A stretch of 64,000 bases of DNA from Lolium rigidum (taxonomy: Eukaryota; Streptophyta; Magnoliopsida; Poales; Poaceae): contig NC_061514.1 in NCBI RefSeq assembly GCF_022539505.1, positions 335,775,090-335,839,089 on the forward strand. The letters are read 5' to 3'. The notes beneath the pieces were generated by a model. It made no database searches and had not been told where the DNA came from. It worked only from the letters and a program-made list of their open reading frames with translations. Position numbers and translations under genes: made by a program. Below are positions 1 through 11,221 of this stretch, piece after piece. Every line of letters starts with the position of its first letter. The first letter of the stretch is position 1.

Positions 1-1087
1 GGATATCCTTCTCATCATCAAACGGATGAGCGTGCACATTATCAGTGCGATGCACAGTCGGCGGATACACCGCTAACTGACCACCAATCTCCCATAGTAT
101 CCTCTGTGCCCAATAACCTCGTATAACGTCCAATGCCATTGTACTCACCGAGACCGGCAATGCAAGGCCCCAGAATGCCTGTGAGTGGAACAGCGTGTTG
201 AGTGAGTTGACAGGTGCCATCAACCCCTGCGGCAATGCAACCTTAGGTGCACCTGCATCAAATCTGACATCAAAAGCCTCCATCTGAAATGACTTCCGGG
301 TGAGGTAGAACACAGCATCAACATCAGGAAGGCCATTGCACAGCCCCTGCTGTATGAACTGCGCGCCGCCGAACACCTGCGTGTAGAACTCCTCCGCGCC
401 CACCTCCCCGGCCTTCTCCAGCGGCAGCCCCCGTGGCCAGACCGACGGCTGCCCGAAGTGCACATACGGGTTCACGACCGTGCGGTTGGGGTCGGCGTGG
501 CTGTACTGCAGCAGGACGGAGACCTCCCCTTGGTGCTGCTCCAGATCGACATCGAAATGCGTCGTGAGGTTGCTGCCCGCGACGGAGTTGCGCGCGTCCG
601 CGTCGTAGATGGCGCGCGCGCCGCGCTGCACGGCGAAGAGGTACCCGGCGACCTTGCGGGCGTGGCCGCGGGCGGGGAGGAGCGCGACGGAGCGGAAGCC
701 GAGGCCGGCCTGGTCGGCGAGGGTGAGCAGCGCGGCGCCGGGGTGGGACCAGTCGGGGGGAGTCGACTCGTCCGCGACGGCCAGGAGCTGCCACCCGGGG
801 ACGGCTGCCAGGGCGTGGTGGGGAGACGCGGAGAAGATGATCCAGTGGGAGGCGCGGAGGTCGGGGAGCGGGGAGGAGGGGAGCCCCGGGAGCGGCGGCA
901 CGCGGGACCAGAGGACGGACGGGTAGGTGATGCGCCGGGAGGCGGGCGCGGAGCGGCAGAGGGCGGACTGGGAGGCGCCGCCGTTGAGGATGAGGAGCAA
1001 GAAGGGCGCCGCCGCGAGCGCCGCCAGGAGGAGGTAGACGGAGCGTCTGGAGCCGGTGGTCGGGGTGGGGGAAGCTTGAGGCGGCAT
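1..1087 (-). CDS. STL: STELLO-type Golgi glycosyltransferase, 5' part (runs off window)
   Basis: Read leftwards from the ATG at 1087; 362 codons plus one base are visible and the frame stays open to base 1. The translation matches the STELLO family (Pfam STELLO, formerly DUF288), type II Golgi membrane proteins that in Arabidopsis interact with cellulose synthase and are needed for normal assembly and secretion of the complex. Seen: a short tail with a basic pair (residues 1-15), one membrane segment (about 16-34, SVYLLLAALAAAPFLLLIL), then a lumenal domain with family blocks GYLFAVQRGA, NRTVVNPYVHFGQ, SVWPRGLPLE, FIQQGLCNGLPDVD and GYWAQRILWEIGG. The start is the first ATG after an in-frame TAG at 1261-1259. 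The cytosolic tail is much shorter than in Arabidopsis STELLO1/2. The family is about 770 residues, so roughly half is here, without an intron. GC content is very high, as in many grass first exons. The catalytic half lies outside the window. Confidence 0.88.
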   Translation of the reverse strand, partial: MPPQASPTPTTGSRRSVYLLLAALAAAPFLLLILNGGASQSALCRSAPASRRITYPSVLWSRVPPLPGLPSSPLPDLRASHWIIFSASPHHALAAVPGWQLLAVADESTPPDWSHPGAALLTLADQAGLGFRSVALLPARGHARKVAGYLFAVQRGARAIYDADARNSVAGSNLTTHFDVDLEQHQGEVSVLLQYSHADPNRTVVNPYVHFGQPSVWPRGLPLEKAGEVGAEEFYTQVFGGAQFIQQGLCNGLPDVDAVFYLTRKSFQMEAFDVRFDAGAPKVALPQGLMAPVNSLNTLFHSQAFWGLALPVSVSTMALDVIRGYWAQRILWEIGGQLAVYPPTVHRTDNVHAHPFDDEKDI

Positions 1088-4008
1088 TTGGGCGTGGACG
1101 GTGGTGGTCTGCTGGGGGGAGGGGGTAGTTGACTTGGGGATAGTTGGCACTGGTGTGGGAGTCAACGCCGGCGAGCGACGCGGTGGCGCAAACCTGCGAG
1201 GTCCGGCCTCCGGCGGTCGGGGTTGCTCGGGAAGAAGGGGATTTGGACCAGGCTGGGCCTACGATGAGTTGTGTAGTGGTCCTATTTGGTAAGAAGATGG
1301 AAAAAAATTTGATGAATTGATTTGTTTGAATTCTCTCCAAAAATAAAAGGCTGATTTGAATGTTTTGGAACAAGTTTACGGGTACTTTGTAGAAACGCTG
1401 GTATAGCTGAAATACACACCACTACACGTGTATACTCACACAATATCTATTGAATTTAGAGTTACGGGGTTTCAAGATGGACAATCACCACATGAGTCTC
1501 ACTGCGTTTCCCACTTAGAGAATAACATGTTTCCTATTTGCGTTACATGTGTGATACAAATCTAGAGTTTGGTCCGAGTTGAGATGTTGTAGGCACTCAT
1601 TCTTGATCTGGGGATGTTTATAGTGTAACTCATAGTTTAGCTAAAGAATGTGGTTCTCAAGGGAATGTTTAACTTGAGGAGCCTCCATATTTTATTGCTC
1701 CATTGTTAATTGATGATGTAAGTGTGCTTTGATTAGTAAAGTAAGTCGCAATGGCATTCCATCAAAGAAAAATCGGGTTTGGTCCATGTTGAAAAGATGT
1801 AGGAATTGATTCTATTGTTCACGCACCTAAACTTTCGTAGCCGCCGATCAAAATGAATAGCACAGTAAAGTTTTACTTGCTCATATGGTTTACAGAAATA
1901 TTTTTTCTATTGTGGGTTCTTGATTTGAGGAGCACAAAAAGCTAATTAAATGTATTGTTTAGGAAAGCTTTCCGGTAGACACTATTCCGGAAGGGTGTTT
2001 AATGAAGTCTAAGGAAAAGAGAAGTTTATATGTGTTTGTGAGCTTCGTCTTTATTTTATAGTAGCTTACTATGTGATGTTTTGAATGATGGATTAACATC
2101 TTAGCGAACCAACCATTAGTTCGATAGCTAATAATTTAAGATGGGTGTACACCAAGATGTTTGACATCTTTCGTGTTCCACTAACATAGATTAATCATCA
2201 TCTCAAAACTTAAGGATTGATCTTATTTTGGGAGGCGATATTCTCTAGAGTGAGACATGTGCGGTGACTTCATCAATGAAAAACTTTGTGACACGGTCTT
2301 CTGTAGACAATGTACAGACAATGTACGTGGGTATGTCATATTCATAGTCAGTGCTTGTATAATTTTACAGAGTGCTTATATGTTTTCTCAATGTATTTGC
2401 ATGAACACCAAAGCATTAGTGTTTGGTTATGTCCAAGGGAATTTTAGTCACAACTATATCGTGTTGGATGGCTAGAGACTAGATCTAGGCCCACATTATG
2501 GCATGTCGGTGTTGTGGCGTCAAGGATGACAATTATAATCATTGCCTTGTGTATCAACGAATCAGCTATCAACACAACGGAGTAATCCACACGATGAATC
2601 TAGACTACGTAGACATGATTGGACTAAGGTTTCATTGTGTAGTCATCACATGTTGAAGTTGCTTGGCCTTGTTACACGCAAATAAAACCCTAGTACAAAA
2701 CCTATCAGCTAGTGAAGATATTGTGGCCAAAATGGCAACCGCATTGTTGAGGGATTTAGGGCTTGCTTTGTTTGTTTCCTCAGCTCACGCAAAACATTGG
2801 TGTTATGCCAAATTCTTTGTCTTTTATTTATTTTGTTGCCCATTTTTTTGTTGTCTATAGACCTTTCATTTTTGCCTTCACAAATTTTTGCTAAGCTTTT
2901 GGTCATACTGAGTTCAAAGAATCCTCCGAGAAGTAATTGGAACACCAATTTTGGCGGAGTTGCTATAGACGAGAACCAAATGCATCCTTAATTAGGAAGT
3001 CCCATGGGATTGTCTAGGTGTGTGAGTGTGGATTCCTCTATATCGTGCATATTCATGCAAAGGAAACCCATGGTGAGACGTTACCATTAAAGTATGATAT
3101 GGCATGAACATGATGGAGGATTTAGTTTCCAAGGGTAACAAGCTACAAGCTCCCACGATAGCTAGCTTGAACCTGCCAAGGTTGGATGCAGTTTTTTACA
3201 TTGGCGAAGGAGATCCAAAGCAAGAACTTTGAACTATCACTCCAACAATCGCATGACCATAAACCGATACTACCACAAAACTGATAGGAGCCATAGGCTC
3301 CTTCTCATGAATCCAAATGAGCTCACACGAGCATTGGCATGGGGGTAAGAATCTTGCACAATCACATCCTTGCTACATAACCTTGTAGCTAAATGTTTTT
3401 GATAAAACACTCCTTAAAAGAATAAGATAGATGAGGTTTTATAACTAGAGACAACCCTTTTAGCAAGATGTCAGAAGGGTTCAAACGTACATTCCTTGAC
3501 AAAATAAGCTCACAACTTGGAGAGATATTGAGTAGTTTCTCAAAATCTTGCACAACAATTAACAACTTGGAAAATTGCTAATTACTTTTCATACATACCT
3601 CGAGATGATGTAAGATTTTCTATGTTAGAAAGTAGAACTGAAGCGGCTACTAAAGATGTTTGTCAATGTGATGTTTCTCTTCCATGATGGTAGTGGCATT
3701 TCAAAGGAGCGGGGTCAAATGTTGAAGGCATCAGATTCACTCAAATAATTCTTCCACCAACTTTATTTCTTAAATTTGTTTCTTCTTGGGGTAGGAAATG
3801 GTTGACCTCCTTTTGCTACGAACCTAAGTCCAAGCAATGGATTAGAACTTGAAAAGCGTAGCCATGTCATCAATGTAACTATAGATATTTTTGTTCGAGT
3901 TCACTTGGGCGATTTGATTGCTTCCTTGACTTAGTAAATTGTTTTTAGCTAATTTGAGTGCCCTTTTGAGCATCATGTATGTTGTATTTATGTACTTATG
4001 GGGGCAAG
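1088..4008. other. Intergenic flank of the STELLO gene
   Basis: The first 200 bases are GC-rich and form the 5' flank and leader of the STELLO gene; no convincing TATA box is seen. The rest is AT-rich with many stops in all frames and no recognisable protein. A perfect short palindrome, AGGAGCC-ATA-GGCTCCT, lies at 3286-3302. The stretch may include decayed transposon sequence, but no termini or target duplications could be identified. Confidence 0.5.
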
Positions 4009-4013
4009 GTAGG

Positions 4014-4577
4014 TGTCGTTGCCTAATCGACGGTACCTCGGAGGAGGGATCCTCACGAGGGGGAGAAGAAGTAGGGGCCATAGGGCGGAGTGCACACGGG
4101 ACGGTGGTACGCGATTTACCCAGCTTCGGAACACCTGCACGATGACGAGGCCCTACTCGCTGCTTGTCCGGAATTATCCGGGCGCTTTCGCGATGTAACA
4201 ATGAGTTGTGGTTGTGCCTCTAGGGCTCCCGAGGATCCGGCTTATAAAGGCGCACGGATCTAGGGTTTACATGGAGAGTCCTACCCGGATACGGGTTTCC
4301 TAACTACGGTACAATGTCTTGCCGTGTACGTCAAGGATCCACCCTTCCATCTATGTCGTACCGGATCCGGGTCCCTTAACGAGCCTCCATGGATCCGGGT
4401 TCCTCCTCATGGTCGGTCGGATCCGGCTCCCGCTCCTGGGCCGGACATCTTCCGTCGGGATCAACGAGCAAGCTGGGCCGCCCGATGGGCCACATGCCTC
4501 ATCACCATCTGTGGGCCACCCGGGCTTGCCGGATCTAGGCACTGTCGATGGTACACCCATGAAGTATACCCACAACA
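4014..4577 (-). repeat. 3' LTR of the Tat element
   Basis: On the minus strand this starts TGTTGTGGGTATACTTC and ends AACGACA, so the terminal TG...CA is intact. It aligns along its length with 22802-23360. A TTTATAAGC motif (minus strand, about 4240-4250) is a likely LTR TATA box. It keeps many CG dinucleotides that the other copy has lost. Confidence 0.9.
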
Positions 4578-4592
4578 GTAGCCCCCAGAGTT
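4578..4592 (-). other. Polypurine tract of the Tat element
   Basis: On the minus strand the purine-rich run CTCTGGGGGCTAC directly precedes the 3' LTR. This is where a polypurine tract that primes plus-strand DNA synthesis is expected. Confidence 0.65.
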
Positions 4593-5002
4593 CTCCGAGT
4601 TTCGCCTGCTGTTTCCGCCTCGCTAATCCATCTTGGTCTCCGACAATATTGGTAACACGGAGAAACTTGAAGAACTCCAACTTCACATTTTCTTATTTTC
4701 CCAACTTTTAGTCGGAAAATGCTCCCATTCTGCGGGACTTCATCCATCGACGATTCGAAATACATTTCCGGGTTACTCCCCTGCTTGCGAATGTGAGTCA
4801 ACTTATCTTCACGCAATTACCCGGAACCTTAAAAGATTCAAACGGTTCCGCCAATTCTGGCGCCATTTTCGCGCGATTTGTGCGGTAACTTATCTCTAGC
4901 CATTTTTACCGTTTAGGGTTTGGGACACGTGTCACGCATCCAACGGTGCGACGCTTGCGTTCCGACCACAGGATGCGGAGCACGAATCTCGTCCCACCGG
5001 CC
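4593..5002. other. Spacer between Tat 3' LTR and antisense gene
   Basis: Non-coding sequence just upstream of the antisense gene promoter. It contains ordinary retroelement spacer sequence and no ORF that could be assigned. Confidence 0.5.
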
Positions 5003-5010
5003 TATAAATA
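5003..5010 (+). promoter_or_regulatory. TATA box of the antisense gene
   Basis: TATAAATA on the plus strand in a GC-rich context, about 320 bases before the predicted start codon and about 220 bases before a GTGAGT donor. It would place transcription start near 5035-5040 in the CT-rich leader, so the antisense gene seems to have a promoter of its own, independent of the LTRs. Confidence 0.6.
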
Positions 5011-5328
5011 TCCGCCGTCGACCCCTAATCCTCATTCACCCCCCTTTCTACCTCTCTGCGAAGCGCCGCCTCGAGCTTTCTCTCCGCCGTGCCGGAATCT
5101 CGCCGGAGTTTCGCCGGAGCTGCTTCGCCGCCGCACGTAGTTCGTCCTGTTCTTAACTTCAGCGAGCCACCGCGCAAAAACCTCGTCGCCGGCGACTCCG
5201 ACCACCGCGGACTCCATCACGGTGAGTCCTCGAGCTTCGCTCTCGCGCCGTAGTTGGTAGGGATGAACGTTAGGTTGACGACGCTGGATCCGACTAAGGA
5301 ATGTTTTCCGCCAATGTCTTTTCTTCAG

Positions 5329-8300
5329 ATGTCTTCAACGACTCCGCCTCCAACCTCTGAACCTATCCTGGCAACCCCAATCTCCTCCACCCCTCCACCC
5401 TTCGTCCCAATCAGGCTGGACCCTTCAAAGGATTCCGGCAAGGAAGCTGAAGGGACTTCTGCTAACCCAGAGAAAGCCTCCGGGGCGGATCAGGCGGAGC
5501 ACAAGGCGGAAGAAATCGTCAAAAAATCGAAGGCTCGTCAACGAGACTCTGAAGCCAAGGGAAAATGGTGGCCCTGCACCACCACCGAGATGGAGCCGAA
5601 GAACCTCGAGGCGGAGGGCTTCCTGCAACCCGGAAGCTGGAGATCAGTTCCGAACGCCTTAGCTCCAGCTCCGGAGGACAACGAGATGGTGCTGACAAAA
5701 GCACTGGTGGAGCGGGGCTTTTCATTTCCGCCTTCGAACTTCTTCCTGGAGATCCTGAAGGTCTATGGGCTTCAGCCCCATAACATTTCTCCGAATAGCG
5801 TGCTTGCGATCAGCAACCACGTCACCCTCTGTGAGGGCCATCTCCGGGTAACTCCCGAGCTCTCCCTGTTCCAATATTACTTCACTGTCAAGAAGGAGAG
5901 GATCCGGCAGTCCACCGAACTAGCAACATGTGGATCCATCACCTTCATGATCCGCCCGGGCCGCGTCTACCCCCACACCGACCGCCACGAATCCGCGCGG
6001 TACTGGTCTGGGGGCTTCTTCTACTTGAAGGACGTCTCCGACCTTGCGAGCACAAGGAAATTGCCGCCGTTCAAGAACTGCCCCGCCACCGAGCTTCCGG
6101 CATGGTCGTACTGCCCCCACCTCTCCGAGTCGCCCCAGCTCACACGCGCAGTCAGGCGGATCTGCAAGCTAACGGAGGAGGGGCCGACAGGGGAAGGACT
6201 TGACCCTTTCTGGTTCACCAAGCGGATCCGGCCGCTCCAACACGAGGACCACCCGATGTTCCGAGTACACGGGCGCGACGACCCAATGCGCGCCACAAAA
6301 GACAATCTTTCCGCCGACGCCATCGACAAGAGGATCCGGCTCCTCATCAAGATTCCGCGTGAACTTCACGTTCACGTGTGTAACAAAGACATTCACATGA
6401 ATGGTTCCGGAACCGCGGTACGTCGTCTTGACTTTAGTCCATTGCTTCTCTTCGCATTCAAACTTTTTGTCTAAGTGTTTAACTCTATGCATTAGCTCGA
6501 GGCGCTTGAAGAAAGTGAACTCGGAACTCTCCTCCGGGTTCCTTCCACCGGAAACACGGATCCGGAAGCTGCATCAGAGGCGGAAGCTCACGAGGCTCCG
6601 CGCCCTGCTAAGAGGAAGAGGCCTGCTCCTTCCAGCCCCGCCGCCAAGCGCGCCCGCGAAGTGCTTAGCACTGCGGCTGCCGGAAAGCGGAGGCGGAAAA
6701 GAAGCGCCTCAAGCTGATTAACACCGAGCAACAAGGGGCAGCCCGCCATCCAGCACTTCTTCAAGCCTTCCGGGTAAGTGTCTGTTTCCGAGATCCAAGT
6801 TCTGGTTTCCCAAGCAAACCCTTACTTAGTTGTTATACTTTTTTCTTTTTACGGAAGCTCCGGAAGCCAGGCCCCCAAGGCTCCAAGGGTCTTGAAGAAG
6901 AAGGTCAAGCCGTCTCCGGCTTCAGTTCCTGTTACTCCTGAGGTGGAGGTCCCACCCAAGGCTTCGTCTGCCTCCAAGCCGGATCCCAAGGATGTCATCA
7001 ACCTTGATGACCTTCCGGAAGATCCTGCTGACCACGGCGATTCCGCCAAGGGTGCCTCCTCGTCTGCTCCTCCGCCAGATCAACCAGGCGCCACTTTCGC
7101 GGAGCCCACAGAGGAAGAATATGAGGAGAAGGTAAAGCTCATTCAAGCCACCAACACGATTCGGGTCGACCCTCGACCGACTCGGTCTCTGCAAAAGCTT
7201 ACCCTCGCACGGCGCCACGCGGAAGTTTCCGCCATGCTGAACAAAGTTTGGGGGAAGCCAGACGAGGAGATGCAAGAGCTCACCGATCTGGAGGACGGTC
7301 TGAGAGTGTTTTTTGCCAAGCACAAGGAAGTGCGGCAAGTAATACTAGCCCCAAGCATTGGGTCAGACATTTCCGTGTAACATGTGTTAGCCGATGCTTT
7401 CTCAAAATGTACCTTAGGCGGAAATTTAAAATTTTATACCTCCAAGACTTTGAATTCCTCGCCAGCCCCCAAGATTTTAAATATCCGGCTAACTCCTCTC
7501 TGCTTCTCAGACCACGCGGAAATTGCACGAAGATTTACGCGTTCATGTGCTGGAGCAGATCACGGAGATCGAAGGGCTGCGTCAGAACGCGGAAAACAGC
7601 CAAAAGGCTATCCAGCTTCTTGAGACCCGCCTTCATGGTATGAGTTCCGGGTTTTGATTTCTTGTGCTGATATAACTGTTCAGGATGCATAATATGTGCA
7701 ACTTTCCGCCTACAGAAGAGACTGCCAAGCACTCCACATTCGATGAGCTATCCGCCCGGGTCAAGGTGCTTGAAGCGCAGAACGAGTCCCTCAAGACCTT
7801 CATCAAAGAATCCTCCGACAAGGAGAATGAGGCGAGGAAGGAGCTCTCCGAGAAGCATGCCCGCGATCTGGCGGATCTGAATGATAAACTCAAGAAGAGC
7901 CAGAGTCGTGTGACTTCCTTGGTGTCCAAAAACAAAGTTCTGGAAGCGGAGGCGGAGGCCATCGACAAACTTATCTTCCGTAAGCGTTTTTCCGTGTTGT
8001 TGCTCCGACTACCCTCATATGCTTTTCTCTCCATAACGGAACTGGACCTCCTTCTTCCCCAGCGAGCCTTGGCTTCGAGTGGTCACGGGAGTCGAATGCG
8101 AAGAGGACGGAGGCATACGACGAAGTGCGGATTTCCATTGACGCGTTATTTGAAGCATGTCGCGGAATCGCCAAGACTCTGTCTTTGAAGAAGGCCAAAA
8201 CTTCCGTGATCGACACGATGACCAATCTAATGGAACAAGTGCCGGATTTCATTAAGGATTGGCAGAAATCTTCCGCGCGCGGAGTCGCCTCCCTGGTCTT

Positions 8301-8643
8301 AGCCACTTGCAAGGCTCACTTCCCCGCACTCAACTTTGCGGATGTTGCGCGCGGAGCTCCAAAGGGTTCCGACATGGGCGCCATCCTCTCGGAAACCCAA
8401 GGATACGAGCAGTTGTTTGTCAGGCGGGTGAATCACTCGTTCTGGTATAGCAAGCACGCCCTGCCCAAGGGATTTTCAGATGCAGAGGAGGAGGAAGGCG
8501 AGCCGGAGTATTACGGGGAAGGCTCCGGGTCAAGCATCGAGCATTCCGGAGAAGGCTTTGGTGATGACTCCGAGGCCGGCTCCGGCGACAGCGACGGCGA
8601 CGGCTCCGCCTACCAGGAATCTGAAGAAGAGGACTCCGAGTAG
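5329..8643 (+). CDS. Antisense gene of the Tat element (putative gypsy-type transposon protein), six coding exons, one disabled exon
   Basis: Protein of the 'putative gypsy type transposon' family (Pfam PF04195), encoded opposite to gag-pol; its function is unknown. Coding exons: 5329-6417, 6496-6773, 6858-7338, 7511-7637, 7716-7979, 8063-8643. All introns are GT-AG and the phases join, 940 codons including the stop. A leader intron (5222-5328) ends TTCTTCAG directly before the chosen ATG. Residues about 70-360 hold the conserved domain (WWPCTTTEMEPKNLEAEG, FSFPPSNFFLEILKVYGL, CEGHLRVTPELSLFQYYF); next come a lysine/arginine-rich stretch like a nuclear localisation signal, a long coiled coil (exons 4 and 5) and an acidic Ser/Gly/Glu tail. 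Exon 2 has two compensating single-base-type indels; between them the frame reads TGA at 6715-6717, so this copy probably makes no full protein. It converges on integrase. Confidence 0.82.
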
Positions 8644-9226
8644 AGTTCCTGTTTGAACAATGAAACAAAGTTGCATCATTTTGGCCCCAAAGTGGGTTTG
8701 TAATAAGACTTTAAATTCTTAAGTAGCTAGGGACGAAACAACTATGCATGGGGCGGAAACACTTATCCTGCTATCCTTTAATATTATGTGCATGTTTCGT
8801 TTTGTGTCGGAAAGCAAGTGCTGACTTCGTTGTTTTCCGGCTTGCCCGCTTGACCTTCCGCGAGCCGGAAGACCTTAGCCGGAAACACTCGCCAGCGGCG
8901 ACGAAGCCCAATGGCAATCCGTCAATAACCGCGGAAACAAGCCCCCAAGCATAGGTGCCGGAAATCGCTACTAGGAATCCACGAGTTCGCAACAGATAAC
9001 AATTTAATCAGAAAACTTAAGCTTACGTCCTAAAGGACGATTTTTGAAAATCACAACTTTTATACACGCCTAGGCGGAAATATCCAGCTCTGCGGTTTTA
9101 GTCGGAAAACATACATGATCTAAAAATGAACAAGTAAAGGAGGTAAAAGACTCAAAGAGTGAACCATAAGCTTTATTTCATTGATCATGTATAACTATTA
9201 CGAGTTTGTAACTCGGAAAAAATACG
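8644..9226. other. Intergenic spacer between convergent antisense gene and integrase
   Basis: Holds the 3' end of the antisense transcript (AATAAGAC at about 8701-8708 could serve as polyadenylation signal) and the 3' untranslated part of gag-pol. GCGGAAAC-like words recur (for example near 8753, 8880 and 8930), a feature of this spacer with no known role. Confidence 0.5.
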
Positions 9227-10629
9227 CTAAGTGTAGAAAGGACGTAGGTGTGCGATGTTCCAGGGGCGATCTGTTTCGTCGTAGATGTCATCCGGATCCT
9301 CACGCTTGCGTTTCCGGTGCCAATTAGCAGGTCTGTCCTTCAGCTCTCGAAAATCAACAAGGTAGTACGATCCGTTATGAAGCACTTTGCTAACGACGAA
9401 GGGTCCTTCCCATGGAGACTGCAGCTTATGGTCTTTCACCTGCCGAAGGCGGAGGACCAGGTCTCCTGTCATGAAAGAGCGATTCCGAACTCGACGACTG
9501 TGATAACGTCGGAGCCTCTGCTGGTAGATGGCGGAGCGCTGGTCAGCTAAATTCCGAGCTTCCTCGATCAGGTCCACAGATAGCTGTCTGGCCTCGTCAG
9601 CTGTTTCTTCATTGAAGGCGGAAACTCGCGGCGAATCATGGATGATGTCGGAGGGAAGCACGGCTTCGGATCCGTATACCAGGAAAAATGGGGTAAACCC
9701 TATTGACCTATTAGGGGTAGTTCGCAAACTCCACAAGACAGCTTCCAACTCGTCAGCCCAAGCTCCAGCTGCTCGTCGCAGCGGTTCTTCAAGGCGTGGC
9801 TTAATTCCTGATAATATTAGGCCGTTAGCCCTTTCAACTTGACCATTGGATTGTGGGTGAGCCACAAATGCAAGGTCCAGTCGAATCCCTACTGTCTCAC
9901 AATAATCCTTCAATTCTCCATGTGCGAAGTTTGTGCCATTGTCTGTGATTATGCTGTGTGGGATGCCGAATCTCATCACGAGGCTGCAGACAAATTTTAG
10001 TGCCGTAGCACCGTCGGCTTTTCTCACTGGCTTTGCCTCGATCCATTTGCTGAACTTGTCAACAACAACCAAGAGGTATTCAAAACCGCCAGGAGATGAT
10101 CTTTTTAACTTACCAACCATATCGAGCCCCCAGACCGCAAACGGCCAGGTGATAGGTATGGTCTTCAGCTCTTGGGCTAGAGCGTTTGGTTGAGTAGCGT
10201 AGTACTGACAACCTCGGCAGGTCTTGACTATCTTGTCAGCATCTTCTTTAGCTGTGAGCCGATAAACGCCTAGCCGAAAAGCTTTTGCAACGAGTGACCC
10301 GGGAGTGGCATGATGCCCGCAATCCCCGCATGGATCTCTCCGAGGATTTCAATGCCATCCCGATTAGAGACGCATTTGAGAAATACCCCTGTTGCGCTTC
10401 GTTTGTAGAGCTGTCCATCAACAATTGTGTAGGATCTTGCTCGTCTGATGATCTGTCGCGCGAGGACCTCGTCCTTTGGCAACTTCTGATCGATGAGGTA
10501 GTCCAGGAAAGGCTGTGTCCAAGCCGGAATGATAGTCATCACTTCTCTAGCCGGAGATACTGCCACCTCTGGGTTTTCCGGGTTAGCGCCCTTCACCGAG
10601 GGTATCCGTAGGTGCTCCAGGAAAATACC
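9227..10629 (-). pseudogene. Integrase of the Tat element
   Basis: The catalytic domain is open over 9227-10120 and ends RPFYT-stop. The DDE triad is visible: D in VVVDKFSKWIEAKP, D in IITDNGTNFA, and E in SNGQVERANG; a GPFVVSKVL segment in the C-terminal domain follows the usual gypsy order. The upstream HHCC zinc domain is split between frames: EIHAG lies in the frame open down to 10270, while the cysteines (CRGCQYYATQ, about 10190-10220) are in another, so a frameshift near 10300 separates them. This enzyme inserts the cDNA copy into the chromosome. A 26-base piece of this gene recurs at 11236-11261. Confidence 0.85.
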
Positions 10630-11221
10630 AGGCGGAATTGGTTTTCTGCCGGATCCGAGCTTGGATAGCATGTCCGCCGCTGCGTTGTCGTCTCTCCGGA
10701 CGTACTTGACTTCGTATCCTAGAAAGCACTTGGCGATCTCGTCAACTTCGTCTCTGTAAGCCGCCATGACGGAATTTCTGGCGTTCCAGGTTCCGGCTAC
10801 TTGTTGTGCCACCAAGTCGGAATCTCCGCAGCAGATAATGTGCTTGATCCCTATTTCCTTACCGATGCGCAGTCCGTGTAGTAGAGCCTCGTACTCCGCC
10901 ATGTTGTTTGTAGCTTCGAAGTGGATCTGCAAAACGTACTGCAGTTATTCTCCGGTAGGGGACTTCAAGGTGACTCCGGCTCCTGAGCCTTGATGCTGCT
11001 TGGATCCATCGAAGTGCATAACCCATGTCTCGGTTCCGGCTCCGATTTGCATCCGGAGCTTCGTCCAATCTCGCGACGAAATCTGTCAAGACTCGGGATT
11101 TGACCGCGGTCCCGGCTTTGTAGTTGATGTCGAAGGCGGATAATTCAATGCCCCATTTTGCTGTGCGTCCTGTTGCGTCAGCGTTGTTGAGAATCGTTGA
11201 CAGCGGAGCCTTGCTCACGAC
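10630..11221 (-). pseudogene. RNase H of the Tat element
   Basis: Degrades the RNA strand of the RNA-DNA hybrid during reverse transcription. MHFDGSKQHQGSGAGVTL (about 10965-11020) supplies the first catalytic D, NNMAEYEALLHGL the E, CGDSDLVAQQVAG the next D, and VKYVRRDDNAAADMLSKLGS the last D. An in-frame TAA at 10947-10945 separates the first block from the rest, so the chain is interrupted. The segment following reverse transcriptase (SKAPLSTILNNADATGR, WGIELSAFDINYK) is in another frame. Confidence 0.8.

Noticed and set aside
324..1373. 349-codon minus-strand open frame over the STELLO exon
   Set aside because: It is in another frame; the STELLO frame starting at 1087 gives clear family similarity, this one gives only Pro/Arg-rich shadow sequence.
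2257..2475. 72-codon Cys-rich frame near the STELLO gene
   Set aside because: Short, no start context, no similarity recognised, surrounded by stop-rich DNA.
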